From Steinernema hermaphroditum (lineage: Eukaryota > Nematoda > Chromadorea > Rhabditida > Steinernematidae), in assembly GCA_030435675.1 (NCBI GenBank), contig CM059623.1, positions 2,630,012 through 2,694,011 on the forward strand: a stretch of 64,000 nt of DNA, read 5' to 3'. The position numbers were made by a program, and so were the translations under genes. Below, piece by piece: positions 44,301-55,078 of this stretch; the first letter of the stretch is position 1, and the number at the start of each line of letters is the position of its first letter. The notes below the pieces were generated by a model. The model was not told the origin of the DNA. It made no database searches and worked only from the letters and a program-made list of their open reading frames with translations.

Positions 44301-44881
44301 GGCGAACAATCTTCAAAAACGTGATTTCGTAATTGCGAATTAAATTGATGATTCGAAGAACCATTCCGATATATGTGTTATAAGGCAGTCCGACAATGAA
44401 CTTATCAGGTCAAATAAATAAATGGAAGAAGAAACCGCATTTATGTAACTTGTTTAACACTCCCAAAATACAAAAATACGTTGAAAAAGTCATTATTTTC
44501 AAACCGTTCTCTCTCTCAGAAATGTGCTGAGTGGCGAAAGGTCATCCCACAACAATGAATTCTCTTTGCCTTTGTTACTAACTTACAGTGTTCGTAAATT
44601 TCCTCCACAATGGTGAAGCAGGCAGTCCGACAATGAACGGTGCCGACGTCGGGGTCGGGATTCCAGCAACGGTCGGTGAAGTTCTTCGGCGGGAAGTAGT
44701 GGTGCATCAGCTGGCTCCACACGCTCAGATAGGCGTTCGACGCACAGCTGTAGCACTGGTGGAAGTGGCTGGGATGAGGATTGAGCGTCTGCAGGAAGCC
44801 GTCCGCTTCGGAGAGAGGTGCGAAAAGGAGCGCCAGAAGGAGAAAGACCAGGAGGGGTGGCGGACGACGGGGACTCGTCAT
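41315..44881 (-). CDS. ODR-2/HOT-like Ly6-domain GPI-anchored protein, 202 aa
   Basis: Small extracellular membrane-anchored protein; C. elegans ODR-2 acts in odour-responsive neurons. Exons on the minus strand: 44587-44881, 42530-42687, 41315-41470, with phase 1 then phase 0 junctions that close correctly (203 codons with stop). The signal peptide is RRPPPLLVFLLLALLFAPLS. The first exon has HQCYSCASNAYLSVW, PPKNFTDRCWNPD and HCRTACFTIVEEIYEH. The second has GVLRGCVDRLLLFGLDDDV and SCRTTDRHLLQM. The third ends in the Ly6 finger CTCSGRLCND and a hydrophobic tail SPLLLIVSVAATAIVLPLRV fit for GPI attachment. AATAAA lies just after the stop. Introns are 1899 and 1059 nt, far longer than in neighbouring genes. 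Another in-frame Met lies at 44911. Confidence 0.83.
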
Positions 44882-44911
44882 GATCCGGACAACGCATTCT
44901 TCAGCGCTCAT

Positions 44912-45640
44912 TTGTGGTCATCTTTGAGATTTTCTGAAAGCGACGATGGCGATGGGGCTTAAGGCTCGGAGGAAATAGAAAAGAGCTCGCGCGAAAATAG
45001 CTCGAAATCGCGCAATAATAGCGCTATTTGTTGTTGCCATAGCGAAGGGCGGCGGAAATGAGAATCCTGCAACATTAACGATATCGATGGGATAAGATGG
45101 AGACGTAGGAAGCACCGATGGCGGCGACTTTTTTGCAGAGTTTGTGGCTCATAAACAGGATGTGTGGGTGTCGGCAATTTGTAACTTCAGCTGTATAATT
45201 TGTTTATACATCCATTAGTTGTTATTAAGCATGACCTGTCTTAAGCTTAAATGAGAACTCAATTCCTAGGACTCCAAAGCTATATTCAGAGCTGTTTACG
45301 ACGGTTATATGCAATAATCTCTTTAATTTCGTCAAAGACCGACTGAAAAACAACCCATATAAAAATAGCCCATATGTTATATTTTTATAAAGATATATGT
45401 ATGTTTGTTAAATTAGTTCGGTATGCGCATTGTTCCTGCAAAAATAGAAGACCAGCTCGCGAGGAAAATGTGTATATATCACTGTTTACGGCGGTATAAT
45501 AATTTCTTTAATCTTGCCTGAAAAACAACTTATGTAAATATAGCCCAAACGTTTTACAAGAATATATTTTACGAATGCCCGCAGCAACTTCAAAAATGAA
45601 AGACCAGCTTGTGAGAAAAATGTGTACATCTTAAAACCGA
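44912..45640. other. Upstream region of the ODR-2-like gene
   Basis: 44950-45060 is rich in GCG/CGC and TAATAG words. The rest is AT-rich with a degenerate internal repeat (GTTTACGACGGTTATATGCA near 45296 and GTTTACGGCGGTATAATAAT near 45484). No gene. Confidence 0.4.
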
Positions 45641-45644
45641 CAAA

Positions 45645-45835
45645 ATTACGCCTTCCGGCTCCCGACCGGGGTCGAACTCAAGTCCACTATTTCCTAATCC
45701 GGAACTCTATCCACTCGGCCAAGCAAGCGTGGGTTTCCAGAATTTTTGCGCGCATAGCTCAGTGGTTAACGAGATCAACTAGTAATCACTCAGTCTGGGT
45801 TCGAATCCATCAAAAATCTATCGTTTCTAAATGAT
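45645..45835. repeat. Divergent tRNA-like pair
   Basis: Minus unit at about 45648-45722: T arm with GAGTTCGACCCCG, plus an A-box-like region near TGGCCGAGTGGATAGAG. Plus unit at about 45755-45822: TAGCTCAGTGGTTAACGAG (A box) and GGTTCGAATCC (B box). Acceptor stems are poor. Same head-to-head plan as 18105-18258 and 48745-48900. Confidence 0.6.
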
Positions 45836-45929
45836 GTAAGATCATGTTTTTCTCATTTTCCTCGTCAGTTTATATAAGGTGACCCCAAGAAGGTCACCTA
45901 GACAGCTGTTTAGAAAGCCATTCAGAAAT

Positions 45930-46060
45930 CCACACCGGTCAATTCAGACGCTTTTCGCTTCTCCTTTTCATTTTCCGACCGTTTTCATGCTTGGATGCTC
46001 ATGGAAATGGCATTCCTGACTTCTGTCTAGATGCCCGTTTTTTGGGGCCACTCTGTATGA
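45930..46060. repeat. Dispersed repeat shared with 8757-8850
   Basis: CATTTTCCGACCGTTTTCAT and GCTCATGGAAATGGCATTCC parallel CGTTCTCCGACCGGTCTCTC and CTCGCGGAAATGAGATTCTG at 8788. It ends near CCACTCTGTATGAAC. Likely a MITE remnant. Confidence 0.5.
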
Positions 46061-46359
46061 ACTACTGAGGAACATGAGAAAGACTTTTCACGTTTTAGAC
46101 ACCGTATACGCACTTGAACGGCCCAAAGGGGAAGACCGCACACATCGTTTGATGTGGCCTGTGAGTACAGCATGAGGAATATCAATCTTCCATGTTGATG
46201 ACTTAGGAGCACACAAGTCACAAGGGGCAAAAGGCTCATAACTCGACATGAACGCAACATTGCGACTAATATTTGACGTGCAATAAATTGTCCTGAGTCC
46301 TATTTTATGGCTATTTTCAGCAATATCTAATAGCCGAGTCAGTTCAAGCACCAATTCAA

Positions 46360-47095
46360 TTAGAATAGCGCGTCGTTAACCATCCACCAAATATCCGAAC
46401 ACGGAACCCTACACCATCGCATCAAAAGGCAAATAAACCCTCAACGACCGCAATAGGGCTCACCACGGGCGAGGTCATAAATAGTGCCCTGGCGCGTCCT
46501 GGGAGGGTAATCCCTGGCCATAACTTCTAAATTCCCCGAAAGAAACAAAAACCGAGCAAATCGCGAGGAGGGCGCGCGATAAATCAACGCGCCGAAGGCT
46601 TCACGGTGCGTGCTGCTGCGCGACTGGCAATAAATTTGAGTCGAGCGCCCCTGAGACGGATTATTACTTCGCACAGGGCTCGTTCGCTTAGAGCTTAGAG
46701 CTCGCTGGGCGGACACCCGATCGCCGTGGCGCCCCTCCCACCGCTGTGTGTGGCGGTGACTTGTTGCGAGCGCCGTGGCGTAATTGCCGGCGCCGGCGGG
46801 CTAATTGCAATTTAGCGAACTCCTTCCTGGGGGACGACGTGGAAAAGTGGTGGCCAGAGAGGCCTCGGGGCACTCATTAGACGGAAGAGTTTTTTGGCGG
46901 AGCAGACGATACGAGCGCATAAATCAGCACGGCTGCCAAGAGGCAAGATTAAGTCAATTATCAGTGGGAAATGGGCTTTGTTGAATTCGAGATGGTCGTT
47001 TGTGATGGTGGGGTGTAATGTGAGGGCTGGGGGCAATTTCATTTGTTACAAAAGAGCGCAAAATGAGGGCTTTTAATGGATTTATGAGTCTATTA
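46360..47095. promoter_or_regulatory. Long GC/TAAT-rich island, possible regulatory region
   Basis: No ORF with a recognised family. It has many homeodomain-type cores in a GC-rich setting (GTAATTGCCGGCGCC, GGCTAATTGCAATTTAGCG, GTCAATTATCAGTGGGAAAT), unlike the flanking repeats. Suggestive of conserved noncoding sequence; unproved. Confidence 0.3.
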
Positions 47096-47104
47096 GTGAT
47101 CCAC

Positions 47105-47330
47105 TGATCCAAAATATACGGTATTATTATCAGTGTTTGTCGTTTTTTGACCGGTTTTCGTTCTACAAGAACATGATTGTTAATTTACAATGTTAATTTC
47201 CGTTCCAAATGCCGAAAACCTTAGAAAATCGGCGAAAAAAAAACGAAAAACACTGACAATAATACGGTATATTTTGAGGCTTCAGGGACATCGCACCAGG
47301 ATACCTTACAATTAAAGACCTCTTTTAGGT
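47105..47330. mobile_element. MITE with ACGGTATT-type inverted arms
   Basis: The left arm reads AAAATATACGGTATTATTAT then GTTTGTCGTTTTTTGACCGG. The right arm (about 47228-47279) is its reverse complement with an A9 run. Related single arms occur at 39340-39400 and 53150-53210. No ORF. Confidence 0.65.
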
Positions 47331-48245
47331 ACCTTGGTCTAATTTTCAGCAGCTCAAACTGTGTGCGTTTTCTTAGTCCCGGGTTGCGCTATACGCCCAC
47401 AAATTTTCAGCGAAATCGGAGTGTCACACTTCGGGTCCTTTCCTTGTAAGTGGAGCACGGTGAACGAGACGGTTTTCTTTCGGAGGTGGTGGCTGGCTTC
47501 TAGACAAGATATTGAAACTACGGTTCTCTGGTGTTCTTGGCCTTCCGGGGTGTTGCAGATCAAGATCAAAACGCATTTTTACACCACAAAAACTGAGATC
47601 GAACTACGTATGATCAATTACGGTGACCAGTCCGTCATTTGCGAAACTTAAAAGAACAGCTAAATGGAGCACAGCGAACGAGACGGTTTCCTTTCATCGG
47701 AGCGGCTGAAGGTGCAGAATTCGGAGTTTCAGTGAGACTTCAGTCTCAGGTTTTCGCTGGCGGCTCGGGTGGAGCGGGCGGTGGTTACTGGCTTCTTGGC
47801 AAGACGTTAGAACAACGGCTCCTGGTGTTCCAGGCCTCTGAGAGGGTGACTGATCACAACGCGATCAAGGCTATTCAAAAATGTTTCATACCGGGAAATA
47901 ATTTTTCTGGCTTCTAATAGTGTCCCACCTAGATAATGGTTCAACTTGCATTTCTTTTCAGTTTCCTCCGCTTCCCATCCTGCAATGATTAGCAAAAGTG
48001 CTTCGGCGAAAGTGATTCTGGAATTTGCCACAAAGGCACAAAGTGAATTGCCCATTTAACGGATAGGCGATCGGGTGATGGATGTCCCTAATATTAGGGA
48101 ATGTCTTAGACACAAAGGCTAAGAAGCTGGACACACTAAGTCAGCGCAAAAAAAACTAATTTAAACTATTAAACGTAATTTCATATGAATAGTTAGTAAA
48201 TAGTATTGGAAACCTCCGCGCAAGGTAGTCCAAGATAGATACAAG
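47331..48245. repeat. Repeat-derived intergenic DNA
   Basis: 47450-47540 and 47665-47840 share diverged segments (GGAGCACGGTGAACGAGACG and GGAGCACAGCGAACGAGACG), so an element fragment is duplicated here. No gene. Confidence 0.4.
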
Positions 48246-48249
48246 GTAG

Positions 48250-48550
48250 GCGTGCACCCGGTTCGTCCCGGAACCGTCGGTAGTAGGGATGCACCAGAAC
48301 GGAGACCAGAACGAACCGGAATCAGTCAAAAGGTATGGGGTTCGAATCCACCCGCGAGCAAAACTTTTTTATTTTCGTATTTTCTTGACATAGCGTTCTG
48401 GAAACTGTTTCATTTTTTGATTCTACGTAAGAAAAATTCAAATATGCGAAAAAAGTACATAAAAAAACTTTGGCCTGCGGGCGGATTCGAACCCCGGACC
48501 TTTTGACTGATTCCGGTTCGTTCCGGTTTCCGTTCCGGTGCATCCCTAGT
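48250..48550. repeat. Inverted repeat with convergent tRNA-like arms
   Basis: Same family as 16868-17165: left arm GGGGTTCGAATCCACCCGC followed by CAAAACTTTTTT, right arm the reverse complement, spacer about 110 nt. Outer arms carry ACCGGAATCAGTC. The B box is intact on both arms; the A box is weak. Confidence 0.75.
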
Positions 48551-48744
48551 CAGTAGATCTGGTATAAAAACACGTAAAGTCTATGAATGGATCCGAACCT
48601 AGCTGATACCGGGTCTCTCTTTCTATCACTAATACCTTAGATTCGAAATAGCGTCCTCGTTACCAAAATGGGAAAATAAAAAAAGAAAAAAAAAGCTTGT
48701 CAGAAAAATTCCCAAGAAAGAAAAATCATCTATTCCGCTAGGAG

Positions 48745-48900
48745 TCGAACTCGCATTGTTCGTTTGATAATTTACAGTGCTATCCACTACACCACATGAG
48801 CACAAATTTCTATCATGGAGGAGTCTCATTGGTTGAATGGATAGCATGCCTGTTCAGCAAGCGTGCTCCATCCGGGTTCGAATCCGGATGGAGCGAGTCT
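48745..48900. repeat. Divergent tRNA-like pair
   Basis: Minus unit at about 48745-48805 with GAGTTCGACTCCT (T arm) and a TGGTGTAGTGGATAGC-like A box. Plus unit at about 48826-48897 with TTGGTTGAATGGATAGC and GGGTTCGAATCCGG. The plus unit keeps a good T stem (ATCCG/CGGAT), but its acceptor is not convincing. Confidence 0.6.
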
Positions 48901-50203
48901 TTCAGATTTCGATCCGTTTCTTTTATGATGCAGTTTTTTTGTGGATATCATTCACTTTATGGTCCATTAATATGTTCATTTTACGTCACAAGAGTTCGAT
49001 TTCCCTCTAACCCGATGAAACAGGTGGAAGGTAGCAAATGTTCGTAGAACGCCCGTGGAATTCCGAAGTGGCTGATGTAGTTCTAGTATAAAGCATTCGA
49101 AATGAAAAGGTCAACCTTCAAGTCCCGGCAGCTCATCAGAAATGCAAAGCTACCCCAAGAAAGTTAGAAACCACCTGTGCACAAAGAACTAAAGCATGAG
49201 GAAGTGCAGGACTGTGGATGAACTTTCTTGTCGTTTCTAGACCGAAAAGATACGGATCCAGTCTAAGCAGATCCATTTCCGGAACCAGACCTATCCAACT
49301 GTCCAGGATAACGAGTCCAGACCCACGGGATTGATGGAAAGTGTCACATCTATTTGCACAAATCGTGCAAAAAGCAAACAAAAGAGTGCATTGGACACGG
49401 TTTGACGCGACGCTCAGACGAGGAACGAGACTTCATTTTATTAATTTCACAGCCGTTCGTAGTAATATTCGCGTTCTCCACTACGTTCCGGCATAGCAAT
49501 AAACTCATCTGGATAACAGCCCGCAGCGTCGTCTCAAAAACACGTCGTTTAATCAAAAAGACATTTATGCGCGTCCAGTCGACAAGTGGCCGTGGCCAAG
49601 TTCTACCTTAATTCATCCATCTCGTCGAATGAATTATTCATTCCACTGCGCAATCGTAAATCAGTTCGTGGAGTCGACGCGTAAACAGCGCCTAAAAGCG
49701 CGAATTGCGAATTGAGACGTTTGCCTGGGCAAACACTGTTGATAGGTAGTGTAAAATGGAAAGGGAAGGCTTCTGGAATTTTGGAAGATTCTTGAATTCG
49801 ACCGAGCAAACAGAAAATCTACGATAGAGTGACAGATGTTAGAGTTTATGGTGATTTTCGCGATTGCTTTTTAAGGAGCATGCTTTTATGTTGAATTGAT
49901 CGATTTTTAGGGTTAAAAAGATGTCGTCTGTTCTGGTCTGTGAAGTCAAAATTTGGCCAGAAATGTCTGCTGAAACAAATCTCCCTTCTTACAACTACAG
50001 AGATTTAAAAATGTTATTCCGGAAAACGAAAAATAGAAATGTCCTGTTGGTTATGCTCCAATCACAGTGACGAGGGCAATTCATATGGATGCGTATACGG
50101 ATGTGAAGGAGCACCTAAACCCAAGTTGAATTTCTCAATCATAGAAGTTACACATCAACACATGGAAAGTTTTTTTAGCTTTTTTTGTTTGTAAAAAAGC
50201 TTC
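48901..50203. other. Intergenic, with a possible regulatory island at 49380-49760
   Basis: No gene. 49380-49760 has the same character as the islands at 46360 and 52200 (AATTTCAC, CATTTATGCGC, GCGAATTGCGAATTGAG). The remainder is AT-rich without recognised repeats. Confidence 0.3.
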
Positions 50204-50212
50204 ACTGCTTAA

Positions 50213-50950
50213 GATTATGTGGGAAAATATCCCTACGAGAAAATATCCCAGCTATGGCAGCAAATCATACTCATTTCCCTTGCGCTTACGCTCTGCTGCT
50301 TCTTCGGGTGCTTGATTTTGGCAGTTTTTTCCTTCTCTTCTGTTGTAGTCACTCTCCACAATTCTGTGATCCACCGAAGCAGGATTAAACTAAAAGTCGG
50401 GGTAGAAATGGGGTAGATCGCCTGTAAAATGAATTCAGAACTTCATAAGTAGGAATTTAGACCTTCAGAAGTACTATGATGTCAGCGAAGCCGTCAAGAC
50501 AACAGGGCTCGCCCTTCGGGCTCGCATTAAATCAATAGACATAGTCCTAAGCCGTAGCCTAAGCCAAGCTGAGGTTTGCCTAAGCCAAGCTGAGGTTTGC
50601 CTAAGCCAAGCCTGGATTAGGCTAAGCACAAAAATGAATACGGGGCTCGCTTCGCACGCCCGCAGTCTGAATTTGCAAACTACAATCTACGAAAATAAGC
50701 CGATCCTAGATTATCCATAACGAGAGATGAGAGAGAGCTTGTGCGGGGCGAACGATTGACGGGATCAATGGTGCAAAAAGAAACTCATTTGTCTCGTTTG
50801 CCCATTCAAGACAGTTCCCTCATTTTCAAACTATAGAAGGTAGGCCGCCCAACGCGAAAAGAGGCTGTCTTTGTGGTGCATTTGCCGAAGAACAGAAGAC
50901 TATTGCCATAGCTGGGATATTTTCTCGCAGGGATATTTTCTCCACCAACG
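50213..50950. mobile_element. 738-bp TIR element with 9-bp target duplication (MULE-like MITE)
   Basis: The arms share GAAAATATCCC, GAGAAAATATCCCAGC and TATGGCA at both ends (50219-50257 and the reverse complement at about 50907-50944). The 9-bp direct repeat ACTGCTTAA flanks it (50204-50212 and 50951-50959). A 9-bp duplication is typical of Mutator-like elements. The interior holds the CTAAGCCAAGCTGAGGTTTG tandem module shared with 12238-12420. No transposase. Confidence 0.7.
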
Positions 50951-50959
50951 ACTGCTTAA

Positions 50960-52190
50960 TAATGGGATGTCACGAAGCGTCTCATAAGCTGAGTTGTTGG
51001 TAAGTCGTGGAGGGTCTCACAACCATTAGACACGGATTGGCATTACAAATTTGCTACTGAGATTTTGAGAAGAGATTTTTGACAAGGAACCCCGAGCTAG
51101 TCACAGATAGACGAAAACGGTGTGGTCAACGAGAATGACCCAGATATGATCACTGATCACTAATAAGGCCAATTCACTTGGTTCCTAAAAATGTGGAAAA
51201 TGACTGCTGATGATTAATTTTGTTCCGATTTGACATGCGAGAAGCCAGCCCTGATCTTGTGACACCCTATGATCTTTATTTTAGGGTCGAAGACCTACTC
51301 CGATTCTCACTCGCGTCGCGGTCCCTCACTCGCTTTCTGAACAAGCGTTAAGATGGTCACCTCACCTGATGAGTGAGCAACCCCAGCACACCTAGCAGCT
51401 CAAACATCCACCCAGCATTTGAATCAAATCTAAAATTGCTGCGCTAAAAAACTCTTTTGGCCACTTGGAGAAAACGGATTTAATTTTCCACTGGTAACAC
51501 TATGCAGCCAGATTGTTTTTAAGGGGTGACTTCAAGGTGGTGCCAAATGGCCTTGGATTTTTTGGAGAACAATGTTTTTTGCGTTTGTCAGTTACCAAAC
51601 AGTCAGTTAGATGAAGTTACATTTTACAGCGACAATTCATTTGAACGTAGTATGTAACATTGAGAATTTCTAGGGTATTTGCGAGTTTGTCTTCTCGTGC
51701 CGAAGGCTTACGCCTTGCTAGGCATCTAATATATGCCCACGAAACACAAAATCACATCGTTGACGTTGGTCTTCTTTATCTGAATTCGCCTGGAGACGAA
51801 ACTGATCGCCAACCCCATTAGGATGGCGATTGCAGCCTTCGGTGGAACTACGGCTCCCTGCGCCCGATTTCTGTAACCACAAGTGTGCCTCAACCTGACC
51901 GATCACTATGGATACAAATGAAAGACTCCGTAGTCAGGCCGTTGTGATAAGCACCTTGGCGAGACGGTGGCACTGCGGCTCCCTGATGTTCCCGGCGTTC
52001 TGGAAGCCGGGCCGATCATGATAACTAGCACTCCACTCAAGTCAAATGGAGAACCTCAGAGAGAAATCAGAGGATGTTCACGGCGCAATAATAATTATTA
52101 GTTATCGCTATCAATTTTCAATATCATAGTAGAGATTGTCAAAAACAATAATATTCTAGGCGGTGCATAAGCTTAAGCCACTAATAAAAA
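50960..52190. other. Intergenic, no gene recognised
   Basis: No recognised coding or RNA gene. The 62-codon minus ORF at 51718-51906 has no family. Possible retrotransposon debris near 51840-52020, not assignable. Confidence 0.35.
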
Positions 52191-52199
52191 GAGGAGATG

Positions 52200-52600
52200 T
52201 TGCGCGTCCTAAGGAGAACTGAATATTGGGACGGAAATGAAAAACACGAGTTGAGGGACGCATTTGTGTATTTTTGCGCGACTAATTAGATTCGGAGTGT
52301 GTTGGATGCGCTCTGATGAGCGGCCAAGATGTTGTTCTTCTCGCGAAGGCGGCTAAATGTCGTAATCTGCTGAGCGCAAAATTCGAATTTTACACGAAAT
52401 TCAATTAAACGACCACACACGGCAATCGATCGCGCCGGGAGCGGGAGAACTACGCAAGCGCGCCGTGTTGAAAAGGTGCTTAATTCGTGTGGAAAATATG
52501 GTGAATGGGGAGATAATAAGGCTGACCTATTGGGGCGCGAAATTGAGGCTGACAACCGGGCCCTCGGGATACGAGTGCGTTGTGTTCTTAGGTGTGCACT
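52200..52600. promoter_or_regulatory. GC/TAAT-type island, possible regulatory DNA
   Basis: Noncoding; words such as GCGACTAATTAGATTC, GAAATTCAATTAAACGACC and GTGCTTAATTCGTGTGG lie in a GC-rich background, similar in style to the islands at 40910, 46360, 49380 and 53870. Confidence 0.3.
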
Positions 52601-53629
52601 TCGAAGAGGTTAGAGATCGAAAATAAAACAAAGGAAAGACGCACAAAACTAAAACATGTACAGTGGCCAGTGGGGAAAAGTTATGGGACCCAAAACCGAC
52701 ATTTATAGTGTTATATCATCGTTGCACATAGACGTTATTTTATAGTGTTCCAGGCATAAAAATGGCACAAACCAAAAATGGAAATAGCGAACCTTCGAGG
52801 TACACAAACAGTTTATCATCTCCATTCCAGCACGCTTAAGTGCAGGGAGAATAGAAAGCTGGATAAGTGATTATTTCGATAGTGCTATCAGAATTGCCAA
52901 AGATGCGCTCAAGTGAGGATAACTCTCTACGAAGGATAACGTCATACTGTGAGCGCTGCGCTCGATGTGAGCTGACAGGGAGAGGCCCCAAACTGCCCCA
53001 CGCTGATTCGGCTGAAACTTGGCGTGGAGAATGTCATGCCGGAGTGTAGCAGAACCTGATAGGTTTCATCGGTGAATGGCGGGTTTAAACTAATGTGCAT
53101 AGTAGATTTTGTCCTCTATAGTTGCAAGGTCCTGCAACGATGTCCCTGATGAGACAAAAGATATGGTGGTCTTATCAGTTTTTTGACCATTTCGTTGAGG
53201 TTTTGTGAGGTAATTCACCGATGAAACCTATCACGTATTGCCAACCTCCATGACAAATTTCAGTCCAATAGGCGTGGGATAATTTGGGACCTTTCCTTGT
53301 GAGTTAACATACGGAAATTCTCAGTTATAAAAAACTGAGATACATCTCAAGCTCAATTTATTTATTAGAGCATGTGCACGTATGTGAATTTTCCACATGC
53401 TGGGTTCATTAAAAGCCAAATTTAATGATACCAATCCATTTAAGTACGTGCCAAGAGAGAGATTTATATGCACTACATCATATCCATGTGAGCCAAAGAC
53501 TAAAGTTCTCACGTTTACAGATTGAACATAAATACAGCATCAGGTATAAAGCCTGGGCAGCTATGGTCATCCATGAACGAAAATGGCGAAAAAATAACAG
53601 ATAACAGACCTCGATCTGACGGTTATCAT
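52600..53629. repeat. Intergenic with dispersed repeat at 52970-53300
   Basis: 52975-53230 (GAGAGGCCCCAAACTGCCCC, TAGGTTTCATCGGTGAATG, GCAACGATGTCCCTGATG) is related to 39170-39400. Its end (53215-53300) carries a reverse-oriented second copy of ACCGATGAAACCTATCA. No gene. Confidence 0.5.
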
Positions 53630-53701
53630 GCCTCATTGGCTCAGGGGCAGAGCGTCTGTCTAGTAAACAGAAGGTCGCTGGTTCGATTCCAGCATGAGGC
53701 A
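53630..53701 (+). tRNA. tRNA-Thr (AGT)
   Basis: Identical over 72 nt to the gene at 40806-40877, with complete cloverleaf pairing and anticodon AGT. The downstream ATTTTTATATTTTTTT serves as Pol III terminator. Flanks differ from the other copy, so this is an independent gene rather than part of a larger duplication. Confidence 0.95.
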
Positions 53702-53869
53702 ATCATTTTTATATTTTTTTGGTCTAAATTTTATCAAACCCAGAATCCAAAAAAAAAACAAGGGAAGATCAGAAGAGTGCAGAGCTATGGACAGAGACGT
53801 TGCGAAGCATATAGCCGACAGGGTCCACCGAAAAACATTCGCCAATCGACAAGCGCTCGACACAGCCAT

Positions 53870-54240
53870 AAATTTCTAATGACCTGAGAATATGCGTCGG
53901 GAGCCGGCAAAAATTATTAATGGCGACTTTTGAGGCCCTAATTAATCCGGGAAGACCGGTTCCCGCGGCCCGCCTGTCAACGCCGTCGACAGTGTGTCAA
54001 TAAAGCGGGCGCCGATCGGGGGTGGGACGCCGGCGGAACGGATACCTTCGCGTCCCGATCTTTCGGGTGATTTACTCGCGACGACAATGGGGGCGCCGGA
54101 GAGTGGAAGTTGTTTTGGCGCTGTTGACGCGAACGGAGTAAATTGGGCGAAAGAGCGAGAATTTATTTGCAAATTTGAGCGAATGGATGTGGAGACAGTG
54201 GGCACGTATTTTCTGCCTAATGTGAAATGAAGTCAAAGAG
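53870..54240. promoter_or_regulatory. GC-rich island with TAATTAAT core, possible regulatory DNA
   Basis: Contains GGCCCTAATTAATCCGGG, ATTATTAATGGCGAC and GTCAATAAAGCGGGCGCC. It has no coding family match despite open frames on both strands. The compositional shift is sharp at both ends. Confidence 0.3.
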
Positions 54241-54647
54241 TTCAACTACATTATCATTGATTTACCGCCTGCTGCTGTATCTTTTACGTCGCAACTCGTG
54301 CAGCGGCTACCACCGCCATCGGTCCAGATCGTCATTTGAAGCAGCTCGATGTAGCACAAACAGCACCAACCAAGTCCAAACCTCTGGTGTTCCAGGCCTT
54401 CTTGGAGCTGGTCAACACGATCATCACGATCAAGAACGACCGCTCGTTCAACTCATCCGAATAAACCTCAGAGAGAGCGAGTGGACGATCCAACCGATCG
54501 CTGGGGGCACCAGTTGAACGATAGATACCCGAAAGTTCAGGTACCCGAAAATTTCGAACATTTGAATAGGAGTTTTTGTAGCCTCTTCGAGGGTTCACGG
54601 CAGTTCAGAGCGGAAAATACTCGCTGATGTTCGGCGGAACTCACATC
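54241..54647. other. Intergenic, 3' flank of small peptide gene
   Basis: Open frames here show no recognised family. No repeat copy was found within the window. Confidence 0.35.
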
Positions 54648-54800
54648 TTAACTGGCAATTCTTTTTGATCTGCGACTGTAGTCGTAGCCGTAGTGGGGAG
54701 CGGCGCCCCAGCCATGGCCTCCAAAGGTGAAGAAGTCGTCGGCAAGTGCCGGGGCGACGACCAAGGTAGATAGGACGGCGATGAGACAGAAAGAGGACAT
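54648..54800 (-). CDS. Small secreted Gly/Tyr/His peptide, 50 aa
   Basis: MSSFCLIAVLSTLVVAPALA is a clean signal peptide. The mature part starts DDFFTFGGHGWGAAPHYGYD and ends with the basic stretch SRRSKRIAS, carrying potential dibasic processing sites. The composition recalls nematode neuropeptide-like or antimicrobial secreted peptides, but no family is certain. The ATG follows CACAGTCGCC, and ATATAA lies about 35 nt upstream. The ORF runs further upstream without a stop into the foldback element, but that part reads as chance. A foldback element ends only 85 bp upstream of the start codon. Confidence 0.55.
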   Translation of the reverse strand: MSSFCLIAVLSTLVVAPALADDFFTFGGHGWGAAPHYGYDYSRRSKRIAS

Positions 54801-55078
54801 GGCGACTGTGGATTTGAGGAACAATGGAGGAGTTATATGCGGGGAAAGAATCGAAACCAATCGCTTTCGGACCACTAGAACTTGCAAGGGAACATCCCCA
54901 AGTGATAGTTGCAGATTGAAATGAAATGTGGTGCAACGGATAGAGGAGATCTTAGGAAGACGAGCGCACACAAAACGCGCTGCCCATATGCAGACTGGCT
55001 ACCGTAAGCAGGCCCCCGAAATATGAAAAATAACGGCAGTCGTGACTAGTACGATGAAATTTCCTAATTTTGATGTAT

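Noticed and set aside
46027..46354. Minus-strand ORFs with Cys-rich stretches
   Set aside because: Lie beside a MITE-like repeat, with no start context and no recognised family.
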